Part shown: positions 17,465 to 26,246 of the stretch, piece after piece
Numbering within the stretch: position 1 is the stretch's first letter
Layout: each line of letters begins with the position of its first letter
The notes under the pieces: model-generated
Told to the model about the DNA's origin: nothing
The model's database searches: none
Seen by the model: only the letters and a program-made list of their open reading frames with translations
Source: Phycisphaerae bacterium
GTDB lineage: Bacteria; Planctomycetota; Phycisphaerae; Phycisphaerales; SM1A02
DNA length: 47,964 bases
NCBI GenBank assembly: GCA_002689385.1
Contig: NZFX01000058.1
Coordinates: 1 to 47,964 of the forward strand
Direction of reading: 5' to 3'
Made by a program: the position numbers and the translations under genes

Positions 17465-17483
17465 GTGAACGTTTTGAACGTTT
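17465..17483 (+). repeat. 19-bp direct repeat at the expected transcription start
   Basis: GTGAACGTTTTGAACGTTT is the second copy of the 19-bp repeat and itself contains two AACGTT palindromes 9 bp apart. It would lie at about +3 to +21 of the promoter at 17428-17455, a position where a bound repressor could block transcription. Confidence 0.5.
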
Positions 17484-17518
17484 AATTAGTTACTAACTGT
17501 TACGGAACTCGATTTGAA

Positions 17519-17621
17519 AGGTTTGAAGTCGAAAAAACAGCGCTATGTTTCCTAAATTAACCCGCAACCCGCACAGACCGACCTTGATATTGATGTTTAT
17601 TGATCTTTCTTGGAATTCGCG
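17519..17621. repeat. 103-bp direct repeat, copy B
   Basis: Second copy of the repeat at 17267-17369, in the same orientation and 252 bp away. The most conserved part is the central run from TTAACCCGCAACCCGCAC to the TTGATATTGATGTTTATT stretch. In the candidate transcript it forms most of the 5' leader of the PEP-CTERM-like gene. Confidence 0.85.
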
Positions 17622-17669
17622 GTGTTGGTTGACCGAAAAAGACTTTATAGGTGCCCAAACAAGCACTCT

Positions 17670-18395
17670 ATGTTAAATATGATGATTCGATTCACAACTC
17701 TATGCTCCACGATACTCGCTTGCCTCGTTGCTCTCCCAGCAACTGCAAGTATTATCGAAGTGAACACGGGTTCAGGTTCATTTGAGTTGCATGCAAACTC
17801 GATGAACATCATGGGTTCTACCTCACCCTTCCTCACATCTGCTGACCTTGCCGTTGCACACTCCATCTTGAACGATTGGGGAATCGACACCAACGGAAAA
17901 ATCACAATCTTACCCGTACATACCGATGCGGGACTCTCATTCTTAACCTTAATTGATGAAGAAACTGGTGGTGGTGATACGGGTTCAAATGCAACACTCG
18001 GCATAACGAGTACCGCTTCCTCATCACTTGGCATGTATATAAACGACGCAACACAAGACGCCTGGCAACTTATTCAACCTCCATTTGGTTCCCAAACACT
18101 CGGCGCAACGTTCGCTTGGGGAAGCGAAGGCAGCGGCGATGGATTTGCGTGGACAGATTTAGCGTACTGCGATAGTTTCTCCTACTCTTTCAATAACCTC
18201 GACGGCATGGATAACGCATTTGACGAGAACGCCTTCCAATTCGTCAGCTGGGGCGATGAGGGCTGGGAAGTTGTTTCTACCAATAGCTTCAACGCTGATG
18301 GAACGCACATCTTCACCGGAATAACAATTCCTGGGCCACCAGCAGCATTGATAATCGCTGCCTTAGCACTGAACCGTCGTCGCAGACGCCACTAA
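17670..18395 (+). CDS. Exported protein with PEP-CTERM-like C-terminal tail
   Basis: 241 residues from the ATG at 17670; nearby ATGs at 17679 and 17682 are equally possible, and an in-frame ATG at 17610 would add a non-signal stretch. A signal peptide ends near LPATA-S. The mature part is rich in Ser, Thr, Gly, Asp and Trp with few Lys, like an extracellular beta-rich protein. The end is IPGPPAALIIAALALNRRRRRH: a Pro-rich motif, a hydrophobic stretch and an arginine run, the pattern of exosortase-type sorting tails, though PGPP replaces the usual PEP. No function is recognised. Confidence 0.72.
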   Translation: MLNMMIRFTTLCSTILACLVALPATASIIEVNTGSGSFELHANSMNIMGSTSPFLTSADLAVAHSILNDWGIDTNGKITILPVHTDAGLSFLTLIDEETGGGDTGSNATLGITSTASSSLGMYINDATQDAWQLIQPPFGSQTLGATFAWGSEGSGDGFAWTDLAYCDSFSYSFNNLDGMDNAFDENAFQFVSWGDEGWEVVSTNSFNADGTHIFTGITIPGPPAALIIAALALNRRRRRH

Positions 18396-18411
18396 TCAGC
18401 CCACGATTCGC

Positions 18412-18417
18412 TAAAAT
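18412..18417 (+). promoter_or_regulatory. Candidate -10 element (TAAAAT) for the MauE-thioredoxin fusion gene
   Basis: TAAAAT lies 6 nt before the ATG at 18424 with no Shine-Dalgarno sequence between, the same geometry as at aspS and NAD kinase. It lies just after the stop of the PEP-CTERM-like gene. Confidence 0.42.
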
Positions 18418-18423
18418 TAAGCT

Positions 18424-19425
18424 ATGACTGAATCAAAACCACTTGCATCAAGGCAAGCTTTACTCGTTAGCTGGATTGGCACCATTCTTATTCGAATTGT
18501 TGTACCAGCATGGATTATCTTTGGGGCTCTTCAAAAGGCAGTTGGTGGCACACCAAAATCGCTACCTCGATCAGTGCTCGACGCTGGTAGCAAACTTGGC
18601 ATCGACGACCACTTCCTTTTACTAGCTTCGCTCGTTTCCATTGAGTTTTACTTCGTAGCTTTTATGCTCTTTTGCTCAAAGTTTGCCAAACGAGCTGGTG
18701 CCCTTATGCTCGCAACTTTTCTTTTAGTGCTTGCAGTCGAAATGTTCGGCTATGGAAATTTTGAAAGCTGCGGCTGCTTTGGAGAAAAATCTCTTTCGCC
18801 AATGGCAATGTTCGGGATTGACCTTGCACTACTTTTAGGAATTCTTTTGATCAAACCACGAACAAGTAAGTGCGGGCCGAATAAGGGCAATCGCACTCTA
18901 CTGCTAGTCTCTACATTCACCTTAATTTCTTGTCTCTACACATTCAATGCAGTAATGCAGCACCGCCCAGCAACTGCCATAGCCAACAACAATGACAACG
19001 GGCGTGAAATTGCTGAACCGCTACCGGCTTCGTGGTACCCGAAAGACATAAGCAGTTGGGTTGGAAAAAGCATTGACGATGTGCCACTTTTTGATTGGGT
19101 CGAAGATTTGCCAAGTACAATTCGCGAAGGTAAGCAGTACGTTATTTTTTACTCCCTCACTTGCGACCATTGCGAAGCACTGCTTTGGGAATATTTTGAA
19201 TTTCCAACTGTCCCAACTACGCTTGTTGCTATCCCACAATCAACCAATGGTTTTAACTACGATGGCGCTTTTGAAAACCCTTGCCACGATTGCGACAAAA
19301 CAGAACTACGCATAGGTGTTGATTGGATTGTTGGAGCACCGCTCGTCGTTGCACTAGACAATGGCGCAATTACTTGTGCCACTGAAAACGAAGATTACGA
19401 GGCACCTGCATGTCTAATTCATTAA
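18424..19425 (+). CDS. MauE/DoxX-like membrane domain fused to a thioredoxin-like domain
   Basis: 333 residues. The N-terminal half has about four membrane segments and the ESCGCFGEKS motif near residue 116, as in MauE-like proteins that help form disulfides in exported enzymes. After a fifth hydrophobic segment (about residues 160-178) comes a periplasmic part with SLTCDHCEALL near residue 247, a CxxC thioredoxin-like site, and further cysteine pairs (CHDC). The arrangement suggests a membrane-anchored thiol-disulfide exchanger. Its last 16 bases overlap the M20 peptidase start. MauE plus thioredoxin in one chain recalls VKOR-type fusions, but it is not VKOR. Confidence 0.72.
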   Translation: MTESKPLASRQALLVSWIGTILIRIVVPAWIIFGALQKAVGGTPKSLPRSVLDAGSKLGIDDHFLLLASLVSIEFYFVAFMLFCSKFAKRAGALMLATFLLVLAVEMFGYGNFESCGCFGEKSLSPMAMFGIDLALLLGILLIKPRTSKCGPNKGNRTLLLVSTFTLISCLYTFNAVMQHRPATAIANNNDNGREIAEPLPASWYPKDISSWVGKSIDDVPLFDWVEDLPSTIREGKQYVIFYSLTCDHCEALLWEYFEFPTVPTTLVAIPQSTNGFNYDGAFENPCHDCDKTELRIGVDWIVGAPLVVALDNGAITCATENEDYEAPACLIH

Positions 19426-20807
19426 AGCCCGTCCTAGAACATATTGAAAAAGAGTTTGATGGCGCAGTCTCCAGACTGCAAACATTTTTACAAATTCCAA
19501 GCATCAGCACAGACCCTGCGTTCAAAAGTGAAGTTCGCCGCTGTGCACAACACATTACCGACGATTTAGCATCTATCGGACTCGATGCCATTCTGCACGA
19601 CACCATTGGCCACCCCATGGTCGTAGCCACGGATGACAGTGCAGGCCCAGATGCCCCACGCGTTTTGTATTACGGGCATTACGACGTACAACCCGTTGAG
19701 CCCATTGATGAATGGACCGTGCCACCATTTGATGGCGCAGTCATTGATGGCTCACGAGGGAAACGCTTTGTTGCTCGAGGTGCTGCAGATGACAAAGGCC
19801 AGCTTATGACGTTTGTTGAAGCAATTCGTTCATGGAAAAAAGTGCACGGCTCACTGCCAGTAAGAGTCGTCATCCTTCTTGAAGGAGAAGAAGAAAGCGG
19901 AAGTGAATCCCTCGTCCCATTTTTAACTGAACATAAAGAAGCACTGCAAGCAGACACATGCATTGTCTGCGATACCGGCATGTGGGACGAAGACACACCT
20001 GCAATCACCAGCCGGTTGCGTGGCCTTGTCTATATCGAAGCAACTCTCCATGGACCTTCACACGATTTACACAGCGGAAGTTACGGCGGCGCAGTCGTCA
20101 ACCCAGCCAACGCGCTTGCAAAAATACTTGGTCAACTGCATGATGATGATGGGCGAATCCTGATTGACGGTTTTTACGATGATGTTACACAAGTCAGCGC
20201 AGAACAAGTCAAACAATGGAATTCACTCGGTGATGCGGATGCGCTTACGCTTGAAAGCTCCGGCGCGAAAGCAACCTTCGGTGAAACGGGCTTCTCTACA
20301 CTCGAACGCTTATGGTCACGCCCAACGTGTGATGTAAACGGACTCTTCGCTGGCTATACCGGCGAGGGAGCAAAAACGGTCATTGGTGCAAAAGCGACTG
20401 CAAAAATAAGTTGTCGCCTTGTTGCTCACCAAAAACCAGAACAAATCGAACAAGCGCTTTTTGCTTTTTTTAACGAACGAACACCTGAAGGTTGCCATTG
20501 GGATTTGAAAAGTTTTGGCACTGCCCCTGCTATTGCCGTCCCAACAGAATCGCCTTGGCTTTCTGCAGCAAGTGATGCGCTTACGAGTGTCTTTCCTAAT
20601 CCCGCAGTACTCATTGGCACTGGTGGCTCGATTCCGGTTGTTGGAGAATTTCAAGAAATACTTGGCGTCGACACCGTGATGGTTGGGTTTTCATTAGACG
20701 ACGATTTAATCCATGCACCAAATGAAAAGTTTGAAGTCTCCTGCTATCGCAGAGGCATTCTTGCCCAAGCCGCAATACTTGAAGCGTATGCAAACATTTC
20801 TTCGTAG
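19410..20807 (+). CDS. M20/M25/M40 family metallopeptidase (dipeptidase)
   Basis: 465 residues. The di-zinc peptidase residues are all visible: YYGHYDVQP (first metal histidine and catalytic aspartate), ARGAADDKGQ (bridging aspartate), LEGEEESGS (catalytic glutamate pair), CDTGMW (aspartate), and DDLIHAPNE near the C-terminus (histidine). The dimerisation-domain motif HDLHSGSYGG is also present. Such enzymes cleave dipeptides or remove acyl groups from amino acids in the cytoplasm. Its start lies inside the preceding gene (16-bp overlap) and its end overlaps the next gene by 20 bp, so it sits in a compact operon. Confidence 0.93.
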   Translation: MSNSLKPVLEHIEKEFDGAVSRLQTFLQIPSISTDPAFKSEVRRCAQHITDDLASIGLDAILHDTIGHPMVVATDDSAGPDAPRVLYYGHYDVQPVEPIDEWTVPPFDGAVIDGSRGKRFVARGAADDKGQLMTFVEAIRSWKKVHGSLPVRVVILLEGEEESGSESLVPFLTEHKEALQADTCIVCDTGMWDEDTPAITSRLRGLVYIEATLHGPSHDLHSGSYGGAVVNPANALAKILGQLHDDDGRILIDGFYDDVTQVSAEQVKQWNSLGDADALTLESSGAKATFGETGFSTLERLWSRPTCDVNGLFAGYTGEGAKTVIGAKATAKISCRLVAHQKPEQIEQALFAFFNERTPEGCHWDLKSFGTAPAIAVPTESPWLSAASDALTSVFPNPAVLIGTGGSIPVVGEFQEILGVDTVMVGFSLDDDLIHAPNEKFEVSCYRRGILAQAAILEAYANISS

Positions 20808-23031
20808 AATTCTTTTGCTCTTGGTCGTGACATGCGCAAGTCACGCTGGGGATTATTCCATCACTGTCAATTCAATTGGCATGGGGAACAACTGGCGTGC
20901 CGGCGATGTAACGCCAATTCATATAACTATACACTCAAATGTCGCCAAACCAATTTCGGCGTGGGTACAGTGGGAAGTCCCCGATGCAGACGGTGACACG
21001 GTTCTTTGGGGCAGAGCAATCACCACTGCCCCAATGTCCGACACTTCTGTTTGGCTGTATGCTCCAACTCGTGGGTGGGACAACAGCGATACTGTTTGGA
21101 CAATTCGGCTTCGCGAGTTTGTTGACAACAAGCCATCGGGCGAGCTTGAACGTATTCGTTTTTCACCAAAACTTGTTGGTGCTATACGGGTCAGTGATCG
21201 CGTCGGCCACATTGCTATTTTTGGGACAAGGCGACTTGGTCTCGCGAACTATTTACCAACAAGTACAAATGTAAAACACGAAAGCGTTATGCTTGTTTCT
21301 GGTCTTACAACAGCTGACCTTCCCGATGCTTGGCCCAGCTATGCATCGCTTGAAGCACTTGTCTGGGCGGACGCACCGCTGGTATTTTCTATTCGTCAAA
21401 CGGAAGCAATTGAAGAATGGGTGGCCCGCGGTGGACACTTTGTAATGACGTTGCCGAATATTGGCGATCCGTGGGCGCTGGGTACGCAAAACGCTCCGCT
21501 CAAAAGTTTGACTTCTGGTTTGCAACCTAAAAGAGTACAACTTCCACTAAGTACACTAAAAAACATTCTTGGCCGAGGTAATGACTGGAAACAAATGCTC
21601 ATTGCAGTTCAAGTGTTTGGAAACATACGTGACCAGTGGGATCAAAATGTAACTCCACTGCTCTGGCTTGAAGATGGAACTGTTCTAGCAGTCCAACGAA
21701 GGTACGGCTTTGGCACAGTCACAACTATTGGAATAGACCTAGCGAGTGGGCAACTTGCTTCATTGGGTTTGCCCGAAACAGATGTGTTTTGGAATCGAAT
21801 TTTTGGGAAACGCACAGATACCCCCTCTGCTGTGTCGCTTAACAACATGCGAGAAGCAAACACTCTTTCGAACACAATGTCAAAAGTGGCTATTCTTCAA
21901 GCGGGCAAAATGATTGCCCAAAAAATTGCAATGACAGCAAAAGCAAGCGGCAAACTTGGAACGGCATTTCTGCTTGTTGTTGCATACTGGCTAATCGGTG
22001 GGCCACTTGGCTATTACATTCTCCGCCTTCGAAAAAAACTGCAATGGACTTGGTTGCTCTTTGCAGGCACGGCATGTTTGTTTACGTTCGGAACATGGGT
22101 GCTTGCAATGAGTACTTCTGGAATCACTACTCCATTAAAACACGTCAGTGTGATTGATCATATATTCGGCGGTACTGGACAAAAAGTCACCGGATGGTTT
22201 TCTGTATTCCTACCTCAGTTTGGGAATACGAATGTTTCATTGCATGGAAACACAAGCAACTTGCTGCTCCCATGGACACCTCCTGATGCTTCGATGACAC
22301 CTGATTTTATAGACAATCGTGAAGTCTTTGTCAATCTTGACCAAGTTCCGCATTCGTTCAACCAACCGTCTCGTGCGACGACTGCAAACTTTGCGTACAA
22401 CTGGACCGGTGGAATTGAACACCACTTTTACAAAACACTCATTCGTGTAAACCCAGAGAACAAACCACGAGTTCGCAAAACACAGCTGAGTGGAGCAATA
22501 ACAAATAACGCATCTACTGCTTTGCATGAAGTCTCTATCATTTGGGTCACAGGTACGCCCTCGTCATCCCGGCCTAGTGGTGACGTGCTAAATAACATGT
22601 ACGCTTGGCGAATACCCACCTTAAACTCAGGGGAGAGCATCGACTTCTCAACTTTACGCGCCGAAAATATTTCTTCTTTTACAAACGCCGTGAACGGCAG
22701 GTACCAAATTGAAGACAAGTTTGGACAGGGTGCGAATTCGGCTGATTGGCGAAGAAAGCTGGAAATGCTCTCACTCTATTCTCATTTAACCCCACCAGTG
22801 TACATAAAGAACGCGCAAGCCAAAAACGGACCCGCAAGCCACCATGCTATTCGGACCGGCGGACGTGCTCTTGACTTGACCACATGGTTCAGCCGACCGT
22901 GCGTGATTGTTCTTGGCTTTTTTCCAGACTCACCCATACCAGTTACTATCAGCACCGATGGTATTGAAATTATAAAGAGCGAGGGCTCAACTCTTCTTCG
23001 TTGGGTGTATCCTTTGGAGCAAACGCCATGA
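20788..23031 (+). CDS. Large exported membrane protein next to an ABC ATPase
   Basis: 747 residues from the ATG at 20788, chosen because it begins a clean signal peptide (MQTFLRRILLLLVVTCASHA); an in-frame ATG at 20713 precedes it. A long N-terminal periplasmic part of beta character contains a stretch (ALVWADAPLVFSIRQTEAIEEWVARGGHFV) like the glutamine amidotransferase-like domain of GldG-type proteins. Two membrane helices lie at about 391-411 and 419-440, then a second periplasmic region and a weaker C-terminal hydrophobic stretch. Its stop overlaps the ABC ATPase start (ATGA). It is probably a partner of that transporter; the substrate is unknown. Confidence 0.72.
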   Translation: MQTFLRRILLLLVVTCASHAGDYSITVNSIGMGNNWRAGDVTPIHITIHSNVAKPISAWVQWEVPDADGDTVLWGRAITTAPMSDTSVWLYAPTRGWDNSDTVWTIRLREFVDNKPSGELERIRFSPKLVGAIRVSDRVGHIAIFGTRRLGLANYLPTSTNVKHESVMLVSGLTTADLPDAWPSYASLEALVWADAPLVFSIRQTEAIEEWVARGGHFVMTLPNIGDPWALGTQNAPLKSLTSGLQPKRVQLPLSTLKNILGRGNDWKQMLIAVQVFGNIRDQWDQNVTPLLWLEDGTVLAVQRRYGFGTVTTIGIDLASGQLASLGLPETDVFWNRIFGKRTDTPSAVSLNNMREANTLSNTMSKVAILQAGKMIAQKIAMTAKASGKLGTAFLLVVAYWLIGGPLGYYILRLRKKLQWTWLLFAGTACLFTFGTWVLAMSTSGITTPLKHVSVIDHIFGGTGQKVTGWFSVFLPQFGNTNVSLHGNTSNLLLPWTPPDASMTPDFIDNREVFVNLDQVPHSFNQPSRATTANFAYNWTGGIEHHFYKTLIRVNPENKPRVRKTQLSGAITNNASTALHEVSIIWVTGTPSSSRPSGDVLNNMYAWRIPTLNSGESIDFSTLRAENISSFTNAVNGRYQIEDKFGQGANSADWRRKLEMLSLYSHLTPPVYIKNAQAKNGPASHHAIRTGGRALDLTTWFSRPCVIVLGFFPDSPIPVTISTDGIEIIKSEGSTLLRWVYPLEQTP

Positions 23032-23969
23032 TCCAAACAACAAATTTGACTCGAAAATACGGCGACCTTGTTGCACTTGACAATCTCAATCTCGAGATTG
23101 CCCAAGGGGAATGCTACGGATTCATTGGACCAAATGGTGCAGGAAAAACAACGACTATAAAAATTCTATCCACCTTGCTAAAACCAACCTGGGGCGAAGC
23201 GCGTGTGGATGGAAAAGTTATTGGATATCAAAACCATGAAATTCGCCCAGTAATCGGCTACGTCCCCGACTTCATGGGTTCGTACGAAGACATGAACGTC
23301 AATGAATACCTTGATTTTTTTGCGACCTGCTATGGGCTTAGTGGCTCGCAACGTTTACGCGCTGTTGGAGACGTACTTGAACTTACAGACTTGCGCTACA
23401 AGGCTACTTCTCAAGTTGCAGGTTTAAGCAGAGGCATGAGCCAGCGCCTCTCCATTGCTCGTGTTTTATTGCACGACCCAAAAGTTCTTTTGCTTGACGA
23501 ACCCGCTTCTGGCTTGGACCCCCGTGCCCGAATTGAGATTCGTGAATTGTTAAAAGAGTTACACAAAATGGGCAAAACAATTCTAATCAGTTCTCATATC
23601 TTGCATGAACTTGCAGAACTTTGCACAAGCGTTGGTATTATTGAGCAAGGCAAATTACTCTTTTCAGGAAAAGTCGATGACATACTTGCAAAAGCCAAAG
23701 TTGGGCAAGTCATCCACATTGAGGTAACAGAACGCGAAAAGGATGCGGCAGCACTGTTGCGTTCTGTTGACGGAATACGATGTGTCAATATCGTGACTGA
23801 AAATGGGCAAGCTCGTATTGATGTCACGATAGATGCCGCGTCAACTCTTGACGTTTCAGAACTCCCAAACCGCCTCATAGCCCAGGGATTCCGCATCACC
23901 TCTATGCAGGCAGAGAAAGTGAACCTCGAAACTGCCTTTATGCGCCTCACCAAAGGTCTCGTCAGCTAA
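23028..23969 (+). CDS. ABC transporter ATP-binding protein
   Basis: 313 residues with Walker A GPNGAGKTT, Q-loop region GYVPDFMGSYEDMNVNEYL, signature LSRGMSQRLSIARVLL, Walker B VLLLDEP and the ISSHILHEL switch. The C-terminal extension of about 90 residues is typical of ABC-2 type export ATPases (CcmA/NatA-like). The start at 23028 overlaps the preceding stop by four bases. No permease gene follows; the next gene is NAD kinase. The only membrane partner at hand is the preceding 747-residue protein, so a permease may be encoded elsewhere. Confidence 0.93.
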   Translation: MIQTTNLTRKYGDLVALDNLNLEIAQGECYGFIGPNGAGKTTTIKILSTLLKPTWGEARVDGKVIGYQNHEIRPVIGYVPDFMGSYEDMNVNEYLDFFATCYGLSGSQRLRAVGDVLELTDLRYKATSQVAGLSRGMSQRLSIARVLLHDPKVLLLDEPASGLDPRARIEIRELLKELHKMGKTILISSHILHELAELCTSVGIIEQGKLLFSGKVDDILAKAKVGQVIHIEVTEREKDAAALLRSVDGIRCVNIVTENGQARIDVTIDAASTLDVSELPNRLIAQGFRITSMQAEKVNLETAFMRLTKGLVS

Positions 23970-23991
23970 ACCCCATTCTTTAGTGGTCAGG

Positions 23992-23997
23992 TACAAT
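23992..23997 (+). promoter_or_regulatory. Candidate -10 element (TACAAT) for a leaderless NAD kinase mRNA
   Basis: TACAAT ends 6 nt before the ATG at 24004. The extended string GGTCAGGTACAAT is shared, but for one base, with the aspS upstream region at the same distance from ATG. No convincing -35 is seen. Confidence 0.5.
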
Positions 23998-24003
23998 GGA
24001 GCA

Positions 24004-24828
24004 ATGGCTCTTAGAAGGATTACATTGCTTGCAGATCGGGCACAACATGGTGTCGATGCTATTGCGTGCGCTCTTGAAGAAGGCCTGCGTGACGTGGTTG
24101 AATTTTTACCAGAGCAAAGCGACGACGTTGAGGTTGCGATTGCGATAGGCGGAGACGGCACCCTTATCAAGCATGGTAGGACACTCGCAAAACAAGGCAT
24201 ACCGCTTGTAGGCGTCAACAATGGACGACTTGGTTTTCTTGCGCGATTTGATGTCACCTCACTCATCAAACACCAAAGGGAAGTTTTTTCAAAAACGCCC
24301 AATGTCCTCAACGCTATGCTTCTTGCAGTTACCGTTGACGACAATCCCCCAACCATCGCGATGAATGAAGCAATGGTCGCAGCGGGACCGCCATTTCGCA
24401 TTTTAGAACTGGGGCTCACAATTAACGGTGTCCCTGCTCCAGCGTTGCGCGGCGATGGCATTATTGTCTCTACGCCCACGGGTTCCACTGCGCACAATGT
24501 TTCGGTTGGCGGTCCACTCGTCGACCCATCAGCAAACGCTTTTATCATGACGCCTATTGCTGCGCATTCGCTCGCTGTGCGCCCAATCGTCCTTGATGGC
24601 AAAGCAACTATCGCTGTTACTGTTCAACAAGCGAACGCAGGGACCTCTCTGGTCATCGATGGCCAGGTACACTGCACAATGCAAAAAGGCATGAAAATGC
24701 ACGTTCAACAATCTCCACATTTCCTCCCCATAGTGCTAAATCCAGAGCGATCTTACTGGAACACTTTAGTAGACAAACTCCACTGGGCTGCACCGCCCGA
24801 GCTGCAAGAAAAGCTAACCGATCAATGA
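24004..24828 (+). CDS. nadK: NAD kinase
   Basis: 274 residues. GGDGTLI near residue 57 is the NAD kinase phosphate-binding motif, followed by GVNNGRLGFLA and the second glycine-rich segment TPTGSTAHNVSVGGP. The enzyme phosphorylates NAD to NADP in the cytoplasm. The ATG at 24004 is preferred over 23983 because it gives a normal N-terminus and lies 6 nt after a -10 hexamer. Its last bases overlap the serS start (ATGA), so nadK, serS and tilS form one unit. Confidence 0.94.
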   Translation: MALRRITLLADRAQHGVDAIACALEEGLRDVVEFLPEQSDDVEVAIAIGGDGTLIKHGRTLAKQGIPLVGVNNGRLGFLARFDVTSLIKHQREVFSKTPNVLNAMLLAVTVDDNPPTIAMNEAMVAAGPPFRILELGLTINGVPAPALRGDGIIVSTPTGSTAHNVSVGGPLVDPSANAFIMTPIAAHSLAVRPIVLDGKATIAVTVQQANAGTSLVIDGQVHCTMQKGMKMHVQQSPHFLPIVLNPERSYWNTLVDKLHWAAPPELQEKLTDQ

Positions 24829-26246
24829 TTGACATTAAACAACTTCGCGAAAACCCGCAACGATTCATCGATGGCGCAGCAGAAAAAAACATTTCTGTAG
24901 ACATCACTACGCTTATTGATCTTGATGAACAACGCCGTTTGTTCACCAGGCAGCGTGAAGAACACCGCGCGGAACAAAAAAAGATTTCAAAAGAAATCGG
25001 GCCTCAGATTGGCAAACTTAAAGGACTGCTTAAATCAGCTGGTGAAGAAGAACGTGCTGAGTTCGAAACGACACTCGCCGAACTTGAAGCGAAACCTGTT
25101 GCACTCAAAAATGAGATACAACGTCTAGATGACTCCGTAGCGCAGATAGAATCAAAATGGAAAGCGCTCTTGTTACAAATCCCGCAACCTGCAGACCCCG
25201 ATGTCCCACGCGGAACGAGTGCCGATGACAATGTGCAGTTGCGCACCTGGAACCCAAAAAGTTATGACCTTAATCAATCATTTGCAGAAAACCGTGGGTT
25301 TGAACCCAAAACGCACATTGAACTCCTGCATGCGTTAGAACTTGCAGACTTCGAACGTGGTGTAAAAATGTCCGGCACTCGACATTACATGATGACGGGC
25401 AATGGCATGCGGTTGCATCAGGCTATGTTGCGATTTGCTTTTGATCTAATCACAAATGAACACGGCTTTACGCCGATGTCTGTCCCCGTCATCTTGCGTG
25501 AAGAATGCATGGTCGGCACAGGGTTTTTCCCAACCGGTCGTGAACAAGCGTACCACATCGAAGAATCCCAACGAGGCGCTGGGCACGATTTGTTCCTCGC
25601 CGGAACAGGCGAAGTTGGCTTGATGGGAATGTACGCAGATGAAATTCTCCCAGGCAACAAATTGCCAATAAAAATGGCGACTGTGTCCACTTGCTTTAGA
25701 AGAGAAGCCGGCGCCGCTGGCCGTGACACTGCTGGTCTCTACCGAATCCATCAGTTTGACAAGGTCGAACAAGTTGTTATTTGCAAAGCAGACGAAGCAG
25801 AAAGTCGATCTTGGCACAAACGCATGCTTTCAATCGTTGAAGAACTCCTTCAAAAACTTGAACTGCCCTACCGCCTGTTGCAATGTTGCACGGCTGACCT
25901 AGGTTCCAAAAATGCAGACATGATAGATATTGAATGTTGGATGCCAGGGCGAGGCGAACTTGATGCGAACGAGAGACCGCAAGGAGACTGGGGTGAAACA
26001 CACTCCGCTTCACGACTTTATGATTACCAATGCCGCCGGTTGAACACACGCTATCGTGACGAAGAGGGCAACACCGTTTTTGCGCACTCGCTTAATAATA
26101 CCGTACTTGCAAGCCCAAGAATTTTAATTCCTTTGATAGAAATGCACCAACAAAAAGATGGGTCAGTTGCTGTTCCTGCCTGCTTACAACCATACATGAA
26201 TGGCTTGCAAGTCTTAGAAGCATGCACTGCAACCACAACCGCATGA
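24825..26246 (+). CDS. serS: Seryl-tRNA synthetase
   Basis: 473 residues. The N-terminal 110 residues form the charged helical hairpin that binds tRNA-Ser. The class II core shows motif 2 as CFRREAGAAGRDTAGLYRIHQF and motif 3 as SLNNTVLASPRILIPLIE, then PACLQPYMNG. It charges tRNA-Ser, and tRNA-Sec where selenocysteine is used. It is about 40 residues longer than the common bacterial enzyme, and motif 3 has ASPR instead of AVGR; variants of that kind occur in several lineages. Overlaps with nadK and tilS indicate a tight operon. Confidence 0.95.
   Translation: MIDIKQLRENPQRFIDGAAEKNISVDITTLIDLDEQRRLFTRQREEHRAEQKKISKEIGPQIGKLKGLLKSAGEEERAEFETTLAELEAKPVALKNEIQRLDDSVAQIESKWKALLLQIPQPADPDVPRGTSADDNVQLRTWNPKSYDLNQSFAENRGFEPKTHIELLHALELADFERGVKMSGTRHYMMTGNGMRLHQAMLRFAFDLITNEHGFTPMSVPVILREECMVGTGFFPTGREQAYHIEESQRGAGHDLFLAGTGEVGLMGMYADEILPGNKLPIKMATVSTCFRREAGAAGRDTAGLYRIHQFDKVEQVVICKADEAESRSWHKRMLSIVEELLQKLELPYRLLQCCTADLGSKNADMIDIECWMPGRGELDANERPQGDWGETHSASRLYDYQCRRLNTRYRDEEGNTVFAHSLNNTVLASPRILIPLIEMHQQKDGSVAVPACLQPYMNGLQVLEACTATTTA

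Noticed and set aside
17374-17518. Small gene between the 103-bp repeats
   Set aside because: No frame of useful length with a start and ribosome site; the DNA is A+T-rich and better explained by a promoter.
23856-24602. 248-codon minus-strand frame opposite nadK
   Set aside because: It lies antisense to a clear NAD kinase and is rich in Ser, Pro and Arg, as expected of an antisense shadow.
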